DNA of 64,000 bases. Origin: Chitinophaga varians (GTDB lineage: Bacteria > Bacteroidota > Bacteroidia > Chitinophagales > Chitinophagaceae). The position numbers were made by a program, and so were the translations under genes. Shown here in pieces: positions 24,480 through 32,485 of the stretch (positions are counted from its first letter, which is position 1; each line of letters opens with the position of its first letter). The stretch lies in contig NZ_JACVFB010000002.1 of the NCBI RefSeq assembly GCF_014529945.1, positions 1,302,001 through 1,366,000 of the forward strand, read 5' to 3'. The notes under the pieces are model-generated. The model did no database searches and was not told the origin of the DNA. It saw only the letters and a program-made list of their open reading frames with translations.

Positions 24480-26432
24480 TTATAAAGTCACCGTAACCTG
24501 AACAGTGCTTTCCTTGTACTGGCCCAGTGCATTTCCAACGACTAACCTGAACACATATACGCCGCTCACCATATTGGTAACGGCAGTAGCCGCCGCGTTC
24601 GGCGTAACAATAACAGATGCTCCTGTTACAGGCTGGGGGCCTACAGGTTTGGTTTTCCTGAATCCTTGTGTCACGGAGGCGTTGTTGGGCAGATAATAGT
24701 TGTTGGTATCTACGTTTGCTATCGCCATTGTGAGGTACTGAACATTTGCATCAGCGCCTGTCAGTGGCCTTGTTACAATGTTGTTGTATCCGTAATCCTG
24801 AGGGTTTTCTGTGTATACGTAGTAGCTGTCATAATTGTCACCACCGGCATTATTCCGGGGAGCCATCAAAATATTGCGTTTCAGGATTACCTGTAGATTG
24901 TCGGTGCCGGATACACCACCGGATTTATTGTTATATCCGTTGACCCTTACCAGTGCCCCGTTGCCACATCTTGCAAATGTATTTGCTTCTACCGTAACCT
25001 GGCCGGGGTGATTTTCTGTGTTATTGGAACCGCTCCTTGCAGCAATGGAGGCCATATCACCGCTCACGTTCGATGCATCTGTATTGTAGCATAGATTGTT
25101 TTTGAAGATATGTCCGGTACCGGTGCCATAGAACTGAAAATGTTCTCCCCAGGAATCATGGGTGATATTGTCGTGAACGTTGCTGGTTTCAGATCGTCCA
25201 CCGATTAGAATCCCACCGTTATGATTGGCTCTGTCAGGAACATTGACAGATGCCCAGTTGACCACTTCATTCTGAAAGACTTCTATATTCTTACAGGCTG
25301 AAATCTGGATACCATCTTTACCGGTATTTAGTATTCGGCCGTTCCACACCCTGACATTACTGATCATAATGGGTTGCTTGTAGCGGTTGCTGTCGGCCGG
25401 AGGCGCATCGTATGGACTCTGATTATAGGGCGTGTTACTGATTAAGTCCCAATAGGTAGCGGTGTGCCCGATGTATAGTCCTTCATTGTAGGGGTTGTCG
25501 ATGATAAAGTCGTGGATCAGTATATCCTGCAATGTTGTATTGGGATACCATGTCGCACTTTGTCCGGATACGGGATCCGTCTTTGCCACGATGCAGGTGC
25601 CTCCCTGTGTCGCGGTAAAATAACAGATCTCGAATTTCTCGGAAAATGCATCAAATGACAGGTTCCTGTAAGCAGAGCGATAAGGTTCGCCACCGCCGTC
25701 GGTATTGATTTCAGATCCTGTAAACAGCAGATTGTTCCAGTGGGTGCCGGCAAAAATGAAGTGTTTAGCGTTGGAGGTTTGCAAAGCATAAGCTGGTCCT
25801 CCATTGGCGGCCCAGGTAGTATTACCGATCCGCGTGACCTGGCCGGCCGGATTCCTGAATACGATGGGATTGGCCGGTGTGCCCTGCACATTGTCTAATC
25901 TTACAGACCTGAAATTTCCTTCCAGTATGATCAGATCACCGGGCAGGGTATTCGTATTGTCAAAGACGATATCTCCGGCTCCGGAGGGAGTGAAGGTCCT
26001 TGTCCTCAGCGGAGTAAATGATCCTCCGTTAAACCCGGTGCCAATGGGCTCTACGGGGCCGGATTGTTTCGTCCAGAGATACGATGTAATGGTGCTGTTC
26101 GGATCACTGGCGGTTGCCTGTAAGTTGGTATTCGCTACAGAGATGGCTTGATGCTGCCCTGCATCCACTACAATGGCGTTGGTAGTATCATTTGCCCAGG
26201 CGGGGAATCCGTCTGCGGCAACTGTCAGCATTTGCCCGACCGTTCCGATCGGGATCCGGCGCATACTTCCGTCTGCCGCACGGGCGTACATATCGCCATA
26301 GGCATCTTCGCTGTTTGTCTCTGTAATTAATGCGTCCATCAACGCATTTGTAAATTGGAGGGTGTCGGTATGGGACATGTCTTCGGATTCTTCATGCAGC
26401 GCTTTCGATGGCTGCTCTTTCTTTAGGGTCAT
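24480..26432 (-). CDS. Right-handed beta-helix protein inserted in a split PKD-like domain
   Basis: The protein has 650 residues. Residues 1-80 include RAADGSMRRIPIGTVGQMLT and VAADGFPAWAND, a motif reminiscent of phage tail-fibre repeats. Residues 85-128 look like the first half of a PKD/K319L-type domain (VVDAGQHQAISV..., SYLWTKQSGP). The second half (SVIVTPNAAATAVTNMVSGV, then YVFRLVVGNALGQ) appears only at 603-650. About 470 residues between them resemble a parallel beta-helix of the pectate-lyase/Pel-type, with many Asn-rich turns (ILIHDFIIDNPYNEGLYIG). No signal peptide is visible, which is odd for such a protein. Possible carbohydrate lyase or surface-binding protein. Confidence 0.8.
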   Translation of the reverse strand: MTLKKEQPSKALHEESEDMSHTDTLQFTNALMDALITETNSEDAYGDMYARAADGSMRRIPIGTVGQMLTVAADGFPAWANDTTNAIVVDAGQHQAISVANTNLQATASDPNSTITSYLWTKQSGPVEPIGTGFNGGSFTPLRTRTFTPSGAGDIVFDNTNTLPGDLIILEGNFRSVRLDNVQGTPANPIVFRNPAGQVTRIGNTTWAANGGPAYALQTSNAKHFIFAGTHWNNLLFTGSEINTDGGGEPYRSAYRNLSFDAFSEKFEICYFTATQGGTCIVAKTDPVSGQSATWYPNTTLQDILIHDFIIDNPYNEGLYIGHTATYWDLISNTPYNQSPYDAPPADSNRYKQPIMISNVRVWNGRILNTGKDGIQISACKNIEVFQNEVVNWASVNVPDRANHNGGILIGGRSETSNVHDNITHDSWGEHFQFYGTGTGHIFKNNLCYNTDASNVSGDMASIAARSGSNNTENHPGQVTVEANTFARCGNGALVRVNGYNNKSGGVSGTDNLQVILKRNILMAPRNNAGGDNYDSYYVYTENPQDYGYNNIVTRPLTGADANVQYLTMAIANVDTNNYYLPNNASVTQGFRKTKPVGPQPVTGASVIVTPNAAATAVTNMVSGVYVFRLVVGNALGQYKESTVQVTVTL

Positions 26433-26537
26433 TTTGTTCGGAATTTAGTTTGAGGTTATTCCACTAATATACCAGACGCCTACGCACCCTATTTACGCAG
26501 CGTGAAACGTTCCATACAGCCGCATAAAAGCTAAAAA

Positions 26538-26571
26538 CACAAAGGGACAGACTTGCGTCTATCCCTTTGTG
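26538..26571 (-). terminator. Terminator after the collagen-like gene
   Basis: CACAAAGGGA and TCCCTTTGTG plus an inner AGAC/GTCT form a long hairpin with one internal mismatch. On the minus strand it is followed by TTTTTAG. It separates the collagen-like gene from the beta-helix gene. Confidence 0.78.
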
Positions 26572-26613
26572 GCGGTGGGTATTCACCGGTTCATTTACAG
26601 CGGTACGGATTCA

Positions 26614-27225
26614 TTAATCCTTCAGTCCGAGGTAAGCTTTTACTTCCTGGTAGTTGTTCCAGTTGATCGCATTGCTTTTCCTGGCAGCAGTGCCGCCCGG
26701 TATAAGGATATATCGGTATTGATGCAATTTTGTACCAGCATTATTTTGCACGGTACTAATATCCCCGTTGGAATCTAATTGTATGGTTTGTTGATAAGCA
26801 ACGTACTTGATGTAAAGGCCGCTTTTTAAATCGGTATATGGCAGAGGTGTGATCACCGGATCAGCAGCGGTGCTCAGGTTGATATATACCTTCAGTTCAC
26901 CTTTGGTCAGAATGTTGGTCGTTAACTTAGGAGCTGTGATATCCGCGTAGTAACCTAACGTATCAATTTTACCACCGGCGAGATGGACAGTATCAGGCTT
27001 ATAGGCAACATCGAGCCAGTCGGAATAGATAACATTGACAGTGCCGGTATCTCCTTTAGGACCGGTAGGGCCGCCGGCGCCGTTATCGCCCTTGTCGCCT
27101 TTATCGCCTTTGGGTCCCTGCTGACCAGCAGGACCGGGATCACCGCTTTTACTACAGGATGAAATAGATAATACGGCTGTTGCTATTAACAACAGAAACG
27201 AGAGGGAATACATTAAACGTTTCAT
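26614..27225 (-). CDS. Collagen-like repeat lipoprotein
   Basis: The protein has 203 residues. A lipoprotein signal ends LSISSCSKSG (Cys 24). Directly after it, 11 Gly-X-Y triplets run over residues 28-60 (GDPGPAGQQGPKGDKGDKGD onward), then a beta-rich domain about 63-203 (WLDVAYKPDTVHLAGGKIDT; HQYRYILIPGGTAARKS). The triplets should form a short trimeric stalk anchoring the C-terminal domain in a membrane leaflet. Many Chitinophaga-type genomes hold families of such proteins; their role is not known. A terminator lies between it and the beta-helix gene downstream. Confidence 0.88.
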   Translation of the reverse strand: MKRLMYSLSFLLLIATAVLSISSCSKSGDPGPAGQQGPKGDKGDKGDNGAGGPTGPKGDTGTVNVIYSDWLDVAYKPDTVHLAGGKIDTLGYYADITAPKLTTNILTKGELKVYINLSTAADPVITPLPYTDLKSGLYIKYVAYQQTIQLDSNGDISTVQNNAGTKLHQYRYILIPGGTAARKSNAINWNNYQEVKAYLGLKD

Positions 27226-27431
27226 GGATCAGATAATTTAAATTTTGGAGGTTTATATAAAAGTTGGCAGAAACGATCTGAACAGGTTGATTCGGTATAG
27301 GGCTCTCTGATTGCTAACGACACCGGTGTAAATATAAAGAAAAACACCGATGGCCGGTGATTATCAGGACAGGGGAAACTTCCTTCAGGGTGGCAAACCC
27401 GGTATGTGGGAAAAATCATCGTATCTATTTC

Positions 27432-27731
27432 TTAATACAACACCAGGCTATCATCCTGTGGATGACCTTTCTCATCTTCATAATACGTATACGCGCCGGT
27501 TAATTCACCTGAAACATACAGCTGCAAACATACTTCTATAACATATGTTTCGGCTTTCGTTTCATAAAAGCTGATTTTTACTTCACTATCCTTTACCATG
27601 ACGGATGTCCAGGGCACGCCAAGTTCTTCCTGCAAAAATTTATTTTCCTCAAAGCCAACACATGTTGACAGGCTCTCTCTGGCTTTTATATAAAGAGCAT
27701 GTAGTTTTTCTGTAGAGCATTCAATTTGCAT
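27432..27731 (-). CDS. Small hypothetical protein
   Basis: The protein has 99 residues, soluble and acidic, with an N-terminal helix (STEKLHALYIKARESLSTCV) and then alternating strands (VPWTSVMVKDSEVKISFYET; YVIEVCLQLYVSGELTGAYT). I do not recognise the family. It has good codon structure and lies between a tRNA gene and the collagen-like gene. The fold pattern could suit an immunity-type protein, but no toxin is nearby. Confidence 0.6.
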   Translation of the reverse strand: MQIECSTEKLHALYIKARESLSTCVGFEENKFLQEELGVPWTSVMVKDSEVKISFYETKAETYVIEVCLQLYVSGELTGAYTYYEDEKGHPQDDSLVLY

Positions 27732-27805
27732 ACCTGTTGTTTAATGAAACATGATTCGTTGAGGTCAGACAGCGGGTAACCGGGGCAAGGATTTGCATTC
27801 AAAAA

Positions 27806-27836
27806 AAAAGAGATGATCGTAATGATCATCTCTTTT
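27806..27836 (-). terminator. Terminator of tRNA-Ser
   Basis: AAAAGAGATGATC and GATCATCTCTTTT form a 13-bp perfect stem with a 5-base loop. On the minus strand it is followed by a run of T, starting 4 bases after the encoded CCA end. Confidence 0.9.
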
Positions 27837-27839
27837 AGC

Positions 27840-27929
27840 TGGCGGAGAAGAAGGGATTCGAACCCTTGATAGGCTTTCACCTATACACACTTTCCAGGCG
27901 TGCCAGTTCAACCACTCCTGCACTTCTCC
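27840..27929 (-). tRNA. tRNA-Ser(GGA)
   Basis: On the minus strand the acceptor arms GGAGAAG and CTTCTCC pair. The anticodon stem CACGC/GTGTG encloses the loop CTGGAAA, giving anticodon GGA, which reads UCC and UCU. A long variable arm (ATAGG-TGAAA-CCTAT type) is present, as expected for tRNA-Ser, and the T arm AAGGG-TTCGAAT-CCCTT is intact. The CCA end is encoded (27840-27842). An intrinsic terminator follows. Confidence 0.96.
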
Positions 27930-28019
27930 GTGACTATCTTTGAAACGTTGCTGAAGGGGTTGAGTCTTCCGTTTCAGGGTTGCAAAGATAATCCTTTCCT
28001 TTTATTTTCCAAGTTTTTT

Positions 28020-28712
28020 TTAGGCCTTGTCATAGAGCTTCCAGATGAATCCGCCGATAAGCCCGCCAACAATGGGTCCTACGATGAATATCCAGAGATG
28101 TGCCAGTGCGTCGCCACCAACGAAGAGGGCTGGTCCGATGCTACGGGCGGGGTTTACAGACACGCCGGTGATGGGGATGCCCACGATGTGGATCATGGTC
28201 AGGGAGAGGCCGATGGCCACGCCTGCGAGTGCGCCGTTGCTGTTGTTTTTGCTGGTAGCGCCATGGATCACTACCAGGAAGATAGCGGTAAAGACGATTT
28301 CAAAGATCAGGCCGCTGGCTACATTGTAGTGGTCCTGATAGTTGTCGCCGATGCCGTTCTGCCCCAGTCCGTTGGCCGCGAGGGAATACTCGGCCCTGCC
28401 TCCTGCGATGCAGTAAAGGAGGCCTGCAGCGACGATCGCACCCAGTATCTGTGCAACGATGTAGGCGCCGGCATCTTTACCGGAGATCTTGCCGGTGGCC
28501 AGCATGGAGATGGTGATGGCCGGATTGATATGGCATCCGGAGATATGCCCGATGGCATATACCATCGTGAGCACCGACAGACCGAAGGCAAAAGAAATGC
28601 CCAGAAGACCTACATGACTACCGGCGATTACGGCGCTGCCGCAACCGATCAGCACCAGCACCAGCGTGCCGAAGAATTCTGCAATGAACTTTTGCGTTAA
28701 CGAAACATTCAT
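28020..28712 (-). CDS. aqpZ: Aquaporin Z-like water channel
   Basis: The protein has 230 residues with six membrane segments and both NPA boxes: CHINPAITISMLATGKISG and GVSVNPARSIGPALF. The selectivity-filter residues match water channels (His in LTMIHIVGIPITGVSVNPAR and the Arg after NPA), so it should pass water rather than glycerol. The N-terminal SLTQKFIAEFFGTLVLVLIG is typical of AqpZ. It is monocistronic, between the tRNA and the asparaginase gene. Confidence 0.95.
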   Translation of the reverse strand: MNVSLTQKFIAEFFGTLVLVLIGCGSAVIAGSHVGLLGISFAFGLSVLTMVYAIGHISGCHINPAITISMLATGKISGKDAGAYIVAQILGAIVAAGLLYCIAGGRAEYSLAANGLGQNGIGDNYQDHYNVASGLIFEIVFTAIFLVVIHGATSKNNSNGALAGVAIGLSLTMIHIVGIPITGVSVNPARSIGPALFVGGDALAHLWIFIVGPIVGGLIGGFIWKLYDKA

Positions 28713-28801
28713 ACTTTGGAGTTTTGTGGTGATAGAAAGCGTTTACAGATAAGGGATGGAATAGGCTTGATAATTAAATATAGAAAAAAAATTACAATAA
28801 A

Positions 28802-28838
28802 AAAGCAGAAAGTATACTGTTTCAATACTTTCTGCTTT
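28802..28838 (-). terminator. Terminator after asparaginase gene
   Basis: AAAGCAGAAAGTAT and ATACTTTCTGCTTT form a 14-bp perfect stem with a 9-base loop. It lies 20 bases past the stop codon of the minus-strand gene at 28859; the minus strand continues with TTTT. Confidence 0.85.
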
Positions 28839-28858
28839 AACTCTCTTTTATATTCGTA

Positions 28859-29899
28859 TTAATACACTTCTATCGGCGTCAGTTCACCACGCAGGGACGT
28901 TTCGATCATTTTCCTGCTTTCTTCTTTGGTAAGGCCCTGTCCCAATACAAACATCAGCTTGGTCACCGCGGCTTCGAACGTCATATCGTGACCGCTCACT
29001 ACGCCCGCTTCTACCAGGTGCTGGCTGGTTTCATATTTGCCCAGTTCTACGGAGCCGCCATCACATTGCGTGATGTCTACTACGATGGCACCATTGTCAA
29101 TTACTTTTTTGATGCTTTGGATAAACCACGGTTGGGTGTTGGTATTGCCACTGCCGAAAGTCTCCATGATCACGCCTTTCAGGCCGGGAACACTGAGAAT
29201 GGCTTCCACGGCGCTACGGGTAATGCCGGGAAACAACTTCAGCACAGTGATATTGGTCTCCAGTTCCTTATGCACTTTCAAGGGTGCGGCAGGCGTTGGC
29301 AGGATGAATTGTTGTTTGTATTTGATATCGATGCCTGCTTCTGCCAGCTGTGGATAGTTCATGGTATAAAACGCCTCAAATTTTTCAGCGTTATATTTTT
29401 TGGAACGGTTGCCACGGAACAGGGAGAAGTCGAAATAAATACATACTTCCGGTACCATCGATGCCCGGCTGCCGTTGTTATGCCGGGAGCAGGCTATTTC
29501 CATCGCGGTGATAATGTTCTCCTTCGCATCGGTACGGATTTTACCGATGGGTAGCTGTGAGCCGGTAAGGATAACGGGTTTGGAGAGATTCTCCAACATG
29601 AAGCTCAGCGCAGAGGCGGTAAACGCCATGGTATCTGAGCCGTGAAGGATCACAAATCCATCGTAACGGTCGTAGCGGTCTTCAATGATACTGGCCAGTT
29701 CCACCCATATCTCCGGCTGCATGTCAGAGGAGTCGATAGGTGGGTTGAACGCATACACGTAAAAATCGATCCCCATCCGGTATAGCTCCGGTAAATTGTT
29801 TCTTATTTCATTGAAGCCGATCGGGCGGAGCGCTTTGGTTTTGTCATCGTAGATCATGCCTACTGTGCCGCCCGTGTAGATTATCAGAATTTTACTCAT
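28859..29899 (-). CDS. ansA: Type I (cytosolic) L-asparaginase
   Basis: The protein has 346 residues and hydrolyses asparagine to aspartate and ammonia. The first nucleophile Thr is in LIIYTGGTVGMIYDD. The second catalytic set is in DGFVILHGSDTMAFTASALS (Thr/Asp pair), with the Lys in SQLPIGKIRTDAKEN. No signal peptide is present, so it is the cytoplasmic form. Upstream is a consensus -7 element, and tatD lies 41 bases further upstream on the same strand, a common Bacteroidota neighbour. Confidence 0.95.
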   Translation of the reverse strand: MSKILIIYTGGTVGMIYDDKTKALRPIGFNEIRNNLPELYRMGIDFYVYAFNPPIDSSDMQPEIWVELASIIEDRYDRYDGFVILHGSDTMAFTASALSFMLENLSKPVILTGSQLPIGKIRTDAKENIITAMEIACSRHNNGSRASMVPEVCIYFDFSLFRGNRSKKYNAEKFEAFYTMNYPQLAEAGIDIKYKQQFILPTPAAPLKVHKELETNITVLKLFPGITRSAVEAILSVPGLKGVIMETFGSGNTNTQPWFIQSIKKVIDNGAIVVDITQCDGGSVELGKYETSQHLVEAGVVSGHDMTFEAAVTKLMFVLGQGLTKEESRKMIETSLRGELTPIEVY

Positions 29900-29920
29900 T
29901 GTCTAACTGCCAGTTGCCTG

Positions 29921-29928
29921 CAAAGGTA
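29921..29928 (-). promoter_or_regulatory. -7 element of ansA
   Basis: On the minus strand this is TACCTTTG, an exact TAnnTTTG. Transcription would begin near 29914, giving a leader of only about 15 nt before the ATG at 29899. It lies in the 41-base gap after tatD, so ansA can be expressed separately. Confidence 0.7.
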
Positions 29929-29940
29929 CCCTCTAAACAG

Positions 29941-30711
29941 TTAGAGCGTTTTGAATAATTTCCGCGCATTGCTGCTGGTAATAGCGGCTACGTCTTCTAT
30001 TTTTAGATTTTTTATATCTGCCACCTTTTCGCCGATCAGCGGGATATAGGCACTTTCATTGCGTTTGCCACGATAAGGCACCGGTGCCAGGTAAGGAGCG
30101 TCTGTTTCCAGTACAATGTGCTTCAGGTCAATGTTTTCGATGATTTTGTCGAGGCCGGATTTTTTAAAAGTGACCACTCCCCCGATACCCAGACAGAATC
30201 CCAGGTCGATGATCTCTCTGGCTTCTTCCAGCGTGCCGGAAAAACAGTGGAATACACCGCTGAGATTGCCGTCCTGCAGGGATTTTACTTCGTTTATGCA
30301 TTCCCGTGTGGCCTCGCGGCTGTGGATGGATACCGGCAGCTTGTATTGTTTCGCCAGTTGCAGCTGCTCCCGGAATGCCTGGTACTGCTGCTCTGCCAAC
30401 GACTTGTCCCAGTAAAAATCCAGTCCTATCTCCCCAATGGCTTTGAAAGAGCGGTGTATCAGCCAGTCTTTGACCAGCCGCAGCTGGTTTTCCACGTCGG
30501 GCTTCACATAACAGGGGTGCAGCCCCATCATGGCAAAACAGTTTTTGGGATACGCAGCTTCCAGCTTCAACATGGCGGTAATGGAGGATTCGTCAATATT
30601 GGGCAACAGTAAAGTCGTTACCCCTGCATCCAGGGCACGCTTTACCATCTCCTGCTGATCAGCCAGAAATTCATCCGAGTACAAGTGTGCGTGCGTATCG
30701 ATCCAAAACAT
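29941..30711 (-). CDS. tatD: TatD-family metal-dependent hydrolase
   Basis: The protein has 256 residues with the TIM-barrel metal motifs of TatD DNases: DTHAHLYSDE at the N terminus, the Glu in AIGEIGLDFYWD, His in LPVSIHSREATRE, HCFSGTLEEA and the Asp in VLETDAPYLAPVPYRGKRNE. The family acts as a 3'-5' exonuclease or quality-control hydrolase in the cytosol. It is transcribed just ahead of ansA, with its own promoter about 60 bases upstream. Confidence 0.95.
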   Translation of the reverse strand: MFWIDTHAHLYSDEFLADQQEMVKRALDAGVTTLLLPNIDESSITAMLKLEAAYPKNCFAMMGLHPCYVKPDVENQLRLVKDWLIHRSFKAIGEIGLDFYWDKSLAEQQYQAFREQLQLAKQYKLPVSIHSREATRECINEVKSLQDGNLSGVFHCFSGTLEEAREIIDLGFCLGIGGVVTFKKSGLDKIIENIDLKHIVLETDAPYLAPVPYRGKRNESAYIPLIGEKVADIKNLKIEDVAAITSSNARKLFKTL

Positions 30712-30770
30712 GATAAAAATATTTATTAAATTTTTATTTTTTATAATATTTAATAGGTACCTTAGTTTCG

Positions 30771-30778
30771 CAAAGGTA
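30771..30778 (-). promoter_or_regulatory. -7 element of tatD
   Basis: On the minus strand the sequence is TACCTTTG, matching TAnnTTTG. The leader to the ATG at 30711 would be about 53 nt, unusually AT-rich. The same 100-base region must also hold the promoter of the divergent lipoprotein gene at 30813. Confidence 0.65.
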
Positions 30779-30812
30779 AATCCTGAAAAACCTAATTTAA
30801 AAAAACTATACC

Positions 30813-31706
30813 ATGAAAAGCTATTTCAGTACAAATCGTGTGCTGGCAGGTACCATTGCCGTTGTGGCGGTGGCAACCCTTTTCTTCGCCTGCAAAAAGG
30901 AAGTGACCACCGATGCGGTGACCAATAACGAAAACGATAACAATACCCTGGTAGTGGCTTCTCATGAAACACAGGTACAGGGCATGTACAGCGATCTGTT
31001 TGAAACGGCTGCTATCGCGGCGGTAGACCAGAACGTGGCCGGCAACGTCCGTAAAGCGGATTATGCTGATTATGCCAACGTGACCGGCTGCCCTTCCATC
31101 CTCATCAGCAGTGCAGATCCCACCGTATGGCCCAAACAACTGGTCATCGATTATGGTGATGCCTGCCGGGACAATTACGGCGTTACCCGCAGCGGTAAGG
31201 TATATATCAATTTTACCGGTTTCCTGTTTAGTAACGGTACCCGCGTAGAGATCACCCTGGAAGGATATAAATACAACGGTATCCCCGTTGCCGGTAAGAA
31301 CGTGATCTCCGGTATCAGCTATAATACTATTACCGGTGTTAAATACACGTCAGAGATCACAGATGGCCGTGTAAGCTACGCTGATACCCTGATTGTAGGC
31401 TATGCCAGCAAAAAGACCGTAACACAAACCGCCGGAGGAGGCACGCCCACACCGAATGATAACGTATATAGCCTCGAAGGTAATGCTGCTATTACTTACG
31501 TAAAAGGTGGTCCTGCCGGCAGCGCTACCATCACCACCCAATCTCCGTTGATAAAGGCAACAGCCTGCAAATGGGTCAGCCAGGGCAAGTTGCTGGTGGC
31601 TTACAACAGCCTCTCCGCGGTGATTGACTATGGTAACGGGGTTTGTGATGATAAAGCGACTATCACCATCAACGGTGATAAGGTAAGAGAAGTGACCTTA
31701 AAATAA
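30813..31706 (+). CDS. Secreted lipoprotein of unknown function
   Basis: The protein has 297 residues. A lipoprotein signal ends ATLFFACKKE (Cys 27). The body is beta-rich with many Gly/Thr/Val strands (TRSGKVYINFTGFLFSNGTR; YSLEGNAAITYVKGGPAGSA) and repeated Cys residues near YGDACRDNYG and DYGNGVCDDKATITING. The two DYG-D/N-x-C blocks look like an internal repeat. I do not recognise the family; Bacteroidota genomes hold many such cell-surface lipoproteins. It is followed by a terminator. Confidence 0.78.
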   Translation: MKSYFSTNRVLAGTIAVVAVATLFFACKKEVTTDAVTNNENDNNTLVVASHETQVQGMYSDLFETAAIAAVDQNVAGNVRKADYADYANVTGCPSILISSADPTVWPKQLVIDYGDACRDNYGVTRSGKVYINFTGFLFSNGTRVEITLEGYKYNGIPVAGKNVISGISYNTITGVKYTSEITDGRVSYADTLIVGYASKKTVTQTAGGGTPTPNDNVYSLEGNAAITYVKGGPAGSATITTQSPLIKATACKWVSQGKLLVAYNSLSAVIDYGNGVCDDKATITINGDKVREVTLK

Positions 31707-31731
31707 TTTTTACAAAAAGATAATATCGTAG

Positions 31732-31758
31732 CCCGGGGCTTTGGGTCCCGGGTTTTTT
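31732..31758 (+). terminator. Terminator after the lipoprotein gene
   Basis: CCCGGG and CCCGGG pair through a 6-bp stem plus one G-U, followed by TTTTTTAT. It lies 26 bases after the stop codon at 31706. Confidence 0.8.
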
Positions 31759-31760
31759 AT

Positions 31761-32384
31761 TTAGCGGATGGCTGCCATGTTGTAACCCTGTTTTTTGCAG
31801 TGCTCCAACACCCGCGGCAAGGCGTAAGACATCCGGTCCCAGGCCTTGGTGCTGTCATGAAACACCACAATGGAGCCAGGCCTCATTTTAAAAACCACGT
31901 TCTGTACACAGGCTTCGCCATCTATCTCCTGATCAAAATCCGCGCTCAGCACGTCCCACATGATGATCTTGGTACCGGGAACGGTCTGCTTCAGCTGTTT
32001 TATCTGAAAAGGCGTAATTCTGCCATAGGGCGGCCTGAAAAGCGGAGAGGTAATGTATTTGCGGGCTTCCAGAATATTCTCTATATACTTGTCGGTACTG
32101 GTTTTCCAGCCGTTCACATGATTATGGGTATGATTACCCGTGCTATGCCCCGCTTCCAGTATCTGCTGATAAATATCGGGATGCTCCACTACATTTTTAC
32201 CGATACAGAAAAACGTGCCCTGGGCATCGTATTTTTTCAGCTGCTCCAGGATGAATGGCGTGGCTTCCGGATGGGGGCCATCATCGAAGGTCAGATATAC
32301 GGTGTTGTTTGCCGGAGAAAGGTCCCAGATGCAGCTTTTGTACAAAGCTTTCAGGATGCCGGGTGTTTTGGTAAGATAGAACAA
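31761..32384 (-). CDS. Polysaccharide deacetylase, NodB family
   Basis: The protein has 207 residues and shows the five NodB motifs: TFDDGPHPEA (metal Asp), STGNHTHNHV (metal His), RPPYGRI, MWDVLSADFD and IVVFHDSTKA. It should remove acetyl groups from N-acetylated sugars such as chitin oligomers or peptidoglycan. No clear signal peptide is visible; the N-terminal MFYLTKTPGILKALYKSCIW is only weakly hydrophobic, so it may be cytoplasmic or membrane-associated. Confidence 0.92.
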   Translation of the reverse strand: MFYLTKTPGILKALYKSCIWDLSPANNTVYLTFDDGPHPEATPFILEQLKKYDAQGTFFCIGKNVVEHPDIYQQILEAGHSTGNHTHNHVNGWKTSTDKYIENILEARKYITSPLFRPPYGRITPFQIKQLKQTVPGTKIIMWDVLSADFDQEIDGEACVQNVVFKMRPGSIVVFHDSTKAWDRMSYALPRVLEHCKKQGYNMAAIR

Positions 32385-32471
32385 GCGCTTTGACTTTTAG
32401 CAGTGAGCTGATGACCGCAAGATAGGTTAAAAGCACTAAAGCTGATGACAGAAACCTAAAGGCTATTTCCT

Positions 32472-32479
32472 TACCTTTG
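32472..32479 (+). promoter_or_regulatory. -7 element of gltX (near-leaderless)
   Basis: TACCTTTG matches TAnnTTTG exactly and lies only 6 bases before the ATG at 32486. With a usual start 6-8 bases after the element, the transcript would begin at or next to the start codon, so translation may be leaderless. Confidence 0.6.
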
Positions 32480-32485
32480 CGATCT

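Noticed and set aside
24480-27225. Prophage remnant
   Set aside because: The tail-fibre-like motif is the only phage sign; no other phage gene, integrase or attachment repeat is visible.
27222-27419. Minus-strand frame of 65 codons upstream of the collagen-like gene
   Set aside because: Pro/Cys/Phe-rich composition, overlaps the leader of the collagen-like gene, no protein character.
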